Shown here piece after piece: positions 5,409 to 5,981 of a DNA stretch of 5,981 nt (the first letter of the stretch is position 1; every line of letters starts with the position of its first letter). The notes beneath the pieces are model-generated. The model was not told the origin of the DNA, ran no database searches, and was given only the letters and a program-made list of their open reading frames with translations. Location of the stretch: contig JAJYAR010000191.1 of assembly GCA_021779435.1 (NCBI GenBank), positions 1 to 5,981 of the forward strand, written 5' to 3'. The position numbers were made by a program, and so were the translations under genes. This DNA comes from a bacterium (GTDB lineage Bacteria > Verrucomicrobiota > Verrucomicrobiae > JAJYAR01).

Positions 5409-5981
5409 ATGGTGATCGTCGTTCCGGGTTCTCTCTGCTCCAGCCTGAGCCAGGCCATGAGCCGCGAATGGCTGGAGACCAACGGCATCGGCGGTTTTGC
5501 CTCCTCCACGATCTGCGGCATGAACACGCGGCGCTATCACGCCTTGCTCGCCGCCGCGACACAGCCTCCCGTCGGCCGCGCCGTCCTGCTCTCCAAATTC
5601 GAAGAAACCCTCGTCATCGACGGCGTCCGGTTCGAACTGTCGGTGAATCAGTTTCCCGGCGCCATCCATCCCGAAGGGCACCTGCTCCAGTCCGGCTTCC
5701 GCCTGGATCCCGGCCCGGTGTTCACTTGGTCGATCGACGGATGCACTCTTGAAAAGAGCGTCTTGCTAGTCCAGGGTGAGAACACCGTCATCGTCACGTA
5801 TGAGATGATCGGCGGTTCAGCCGGCCGGGCCATTTCGCTCGAACTTCGTCCGCTGGTCGCCTTCCGCGGCTATCACGACCTCACGCGCGAGAACTCCGCC
5901 TTCGACACCGCCGTGCGGCAGATGCCGGGCGCGGCGTGGATGCGCCCCTACGATTCCCAGCCTCCGCTCTACTTTGCTCAC
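5409..5981 (+). CDS. Glycogen debranching enzyme (amylo-alpha-1,6-glucosidase family), 5' part
   Basis: The frame runs without a stop to the end of the window, showing 191 residues of a protein that is usually about 650-750 long. The family removes alpha-1,6 branch points from glycogen or related glucans in the cytoplasm. The visible part is the beta-rich N-terminal GDE domain. It shows SREWLETNGIGGFASST at 18-34, then NTRRYHALL at 39-47, PPVGRAVLLSKFEETL shortly after, and a later block with HPEG and GENTVIVTYE, all strongly typical. The catalytic alpha/alpha-barrel lies beyond the window. The start is uncertain: ATG codons at 5355, 5409 and 5457 are in frame and none has a good ribosome site. 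I prefer 5409 because it leaves about 17 residues before the conserved REWL block, the usual distance. The 117-bp gap after the hydroxylase operon has no obvious terminator and no convincing promoter (TTGACC at 5323 lacks a partner -10), so cotranscription is possible. The product has no functional link to the hydroxylase. Confidence 0.9.
   Translation, partial: MVIVVPGSLCSSLSQAMSREWLETNGIGGFASSTICGMNTRRYHALLAAATQPPVGRAVLLSKFEETLVIDGVRFELSVNQFPGAIHPEGHLLQSGFRLDPGPVFTWSIDGCTLEKSVLLVQGENTVIVTYEMIGGSAGRAISLELRPLVAFRGYHDLTRENSAFDTAVRQMPGAAWMRPYDSQPPLYFAH

Overview
The window reads as ordinary chromosome of a GC-rich Gram-negative bacterium. An acidobacterium of the Solibacter/Bryobacter type is my best guess. 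This rests on the mix of gene families: a PEP-CTERM surface protein, a short TatA, a basic-tailed HU, a two-subunit Tat-exported molybdenum hydroxylase and a GDE-type glycogen debranching enzyme. It is an inference from family content, not a measured phylogeny. I see no mobile element, tRNA, rRNA or CRISPR array, and no clear sign of recent transfer.

Left part (1-800): the 3' end of a secreted PEP-CTERM protein is followed by tatA. A good sigma70-type promoter (TTGACG, 18-bp spacer, TACAAT) overlaps the stop codon of the first gene, so tatA probably has its own transcript. tatA and the next gene, hup (HU), converge on one strong GC-rich hairpin that can end transcription from both sides.

Middle part (800-2700): hup and recA both lie on the minus strand. 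Between them is a 313-bp gene-free stretch holding the hup promoter (TTTACA, 18 bp, TATGAT), a leader of about 110 nt, and a run of A/T tracts spaced one helical turn apart directly upstream of the promoter, as expected for intrinsically curved DNA. RecA is complete in all catalytic motifs, but its start is uncertain and it lacks the usual acidic tail. recA diverges from the next operon across a short GC-rich region that contains one AT-rich island inside inverted repeats.

Right part (2720-5981): two overlapping genes encode a molybdenum hydroxylase of the xanthine dehydrogenase/isoquinoline 1-oxidoreductase superfamily: a small subunit with two [2Fe-2S] clusters and a large molybdopterin subunit with a Tat signal. 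No FAD subunit is present, so electrons probably go to a periplasmic carrier. The small subunit has no signal of its own and probably crosses the membrane bound to the large one. After a 117-bp gap comes the first 191 codons of a glycogen debranching enzyme, which runs off the window.

The only functional link visible between neighbours is that TatA belongs to the pathway that would export the hydroxylase. The other genes look like independent housekeeping or metabolic units. I did not find an undescribed multi-gene system. The points most worth a second look are regulatory: the phased A-tracts at hup, the 20-bp dyad upstream of tatA and the divergent recA/hydroxylase region.
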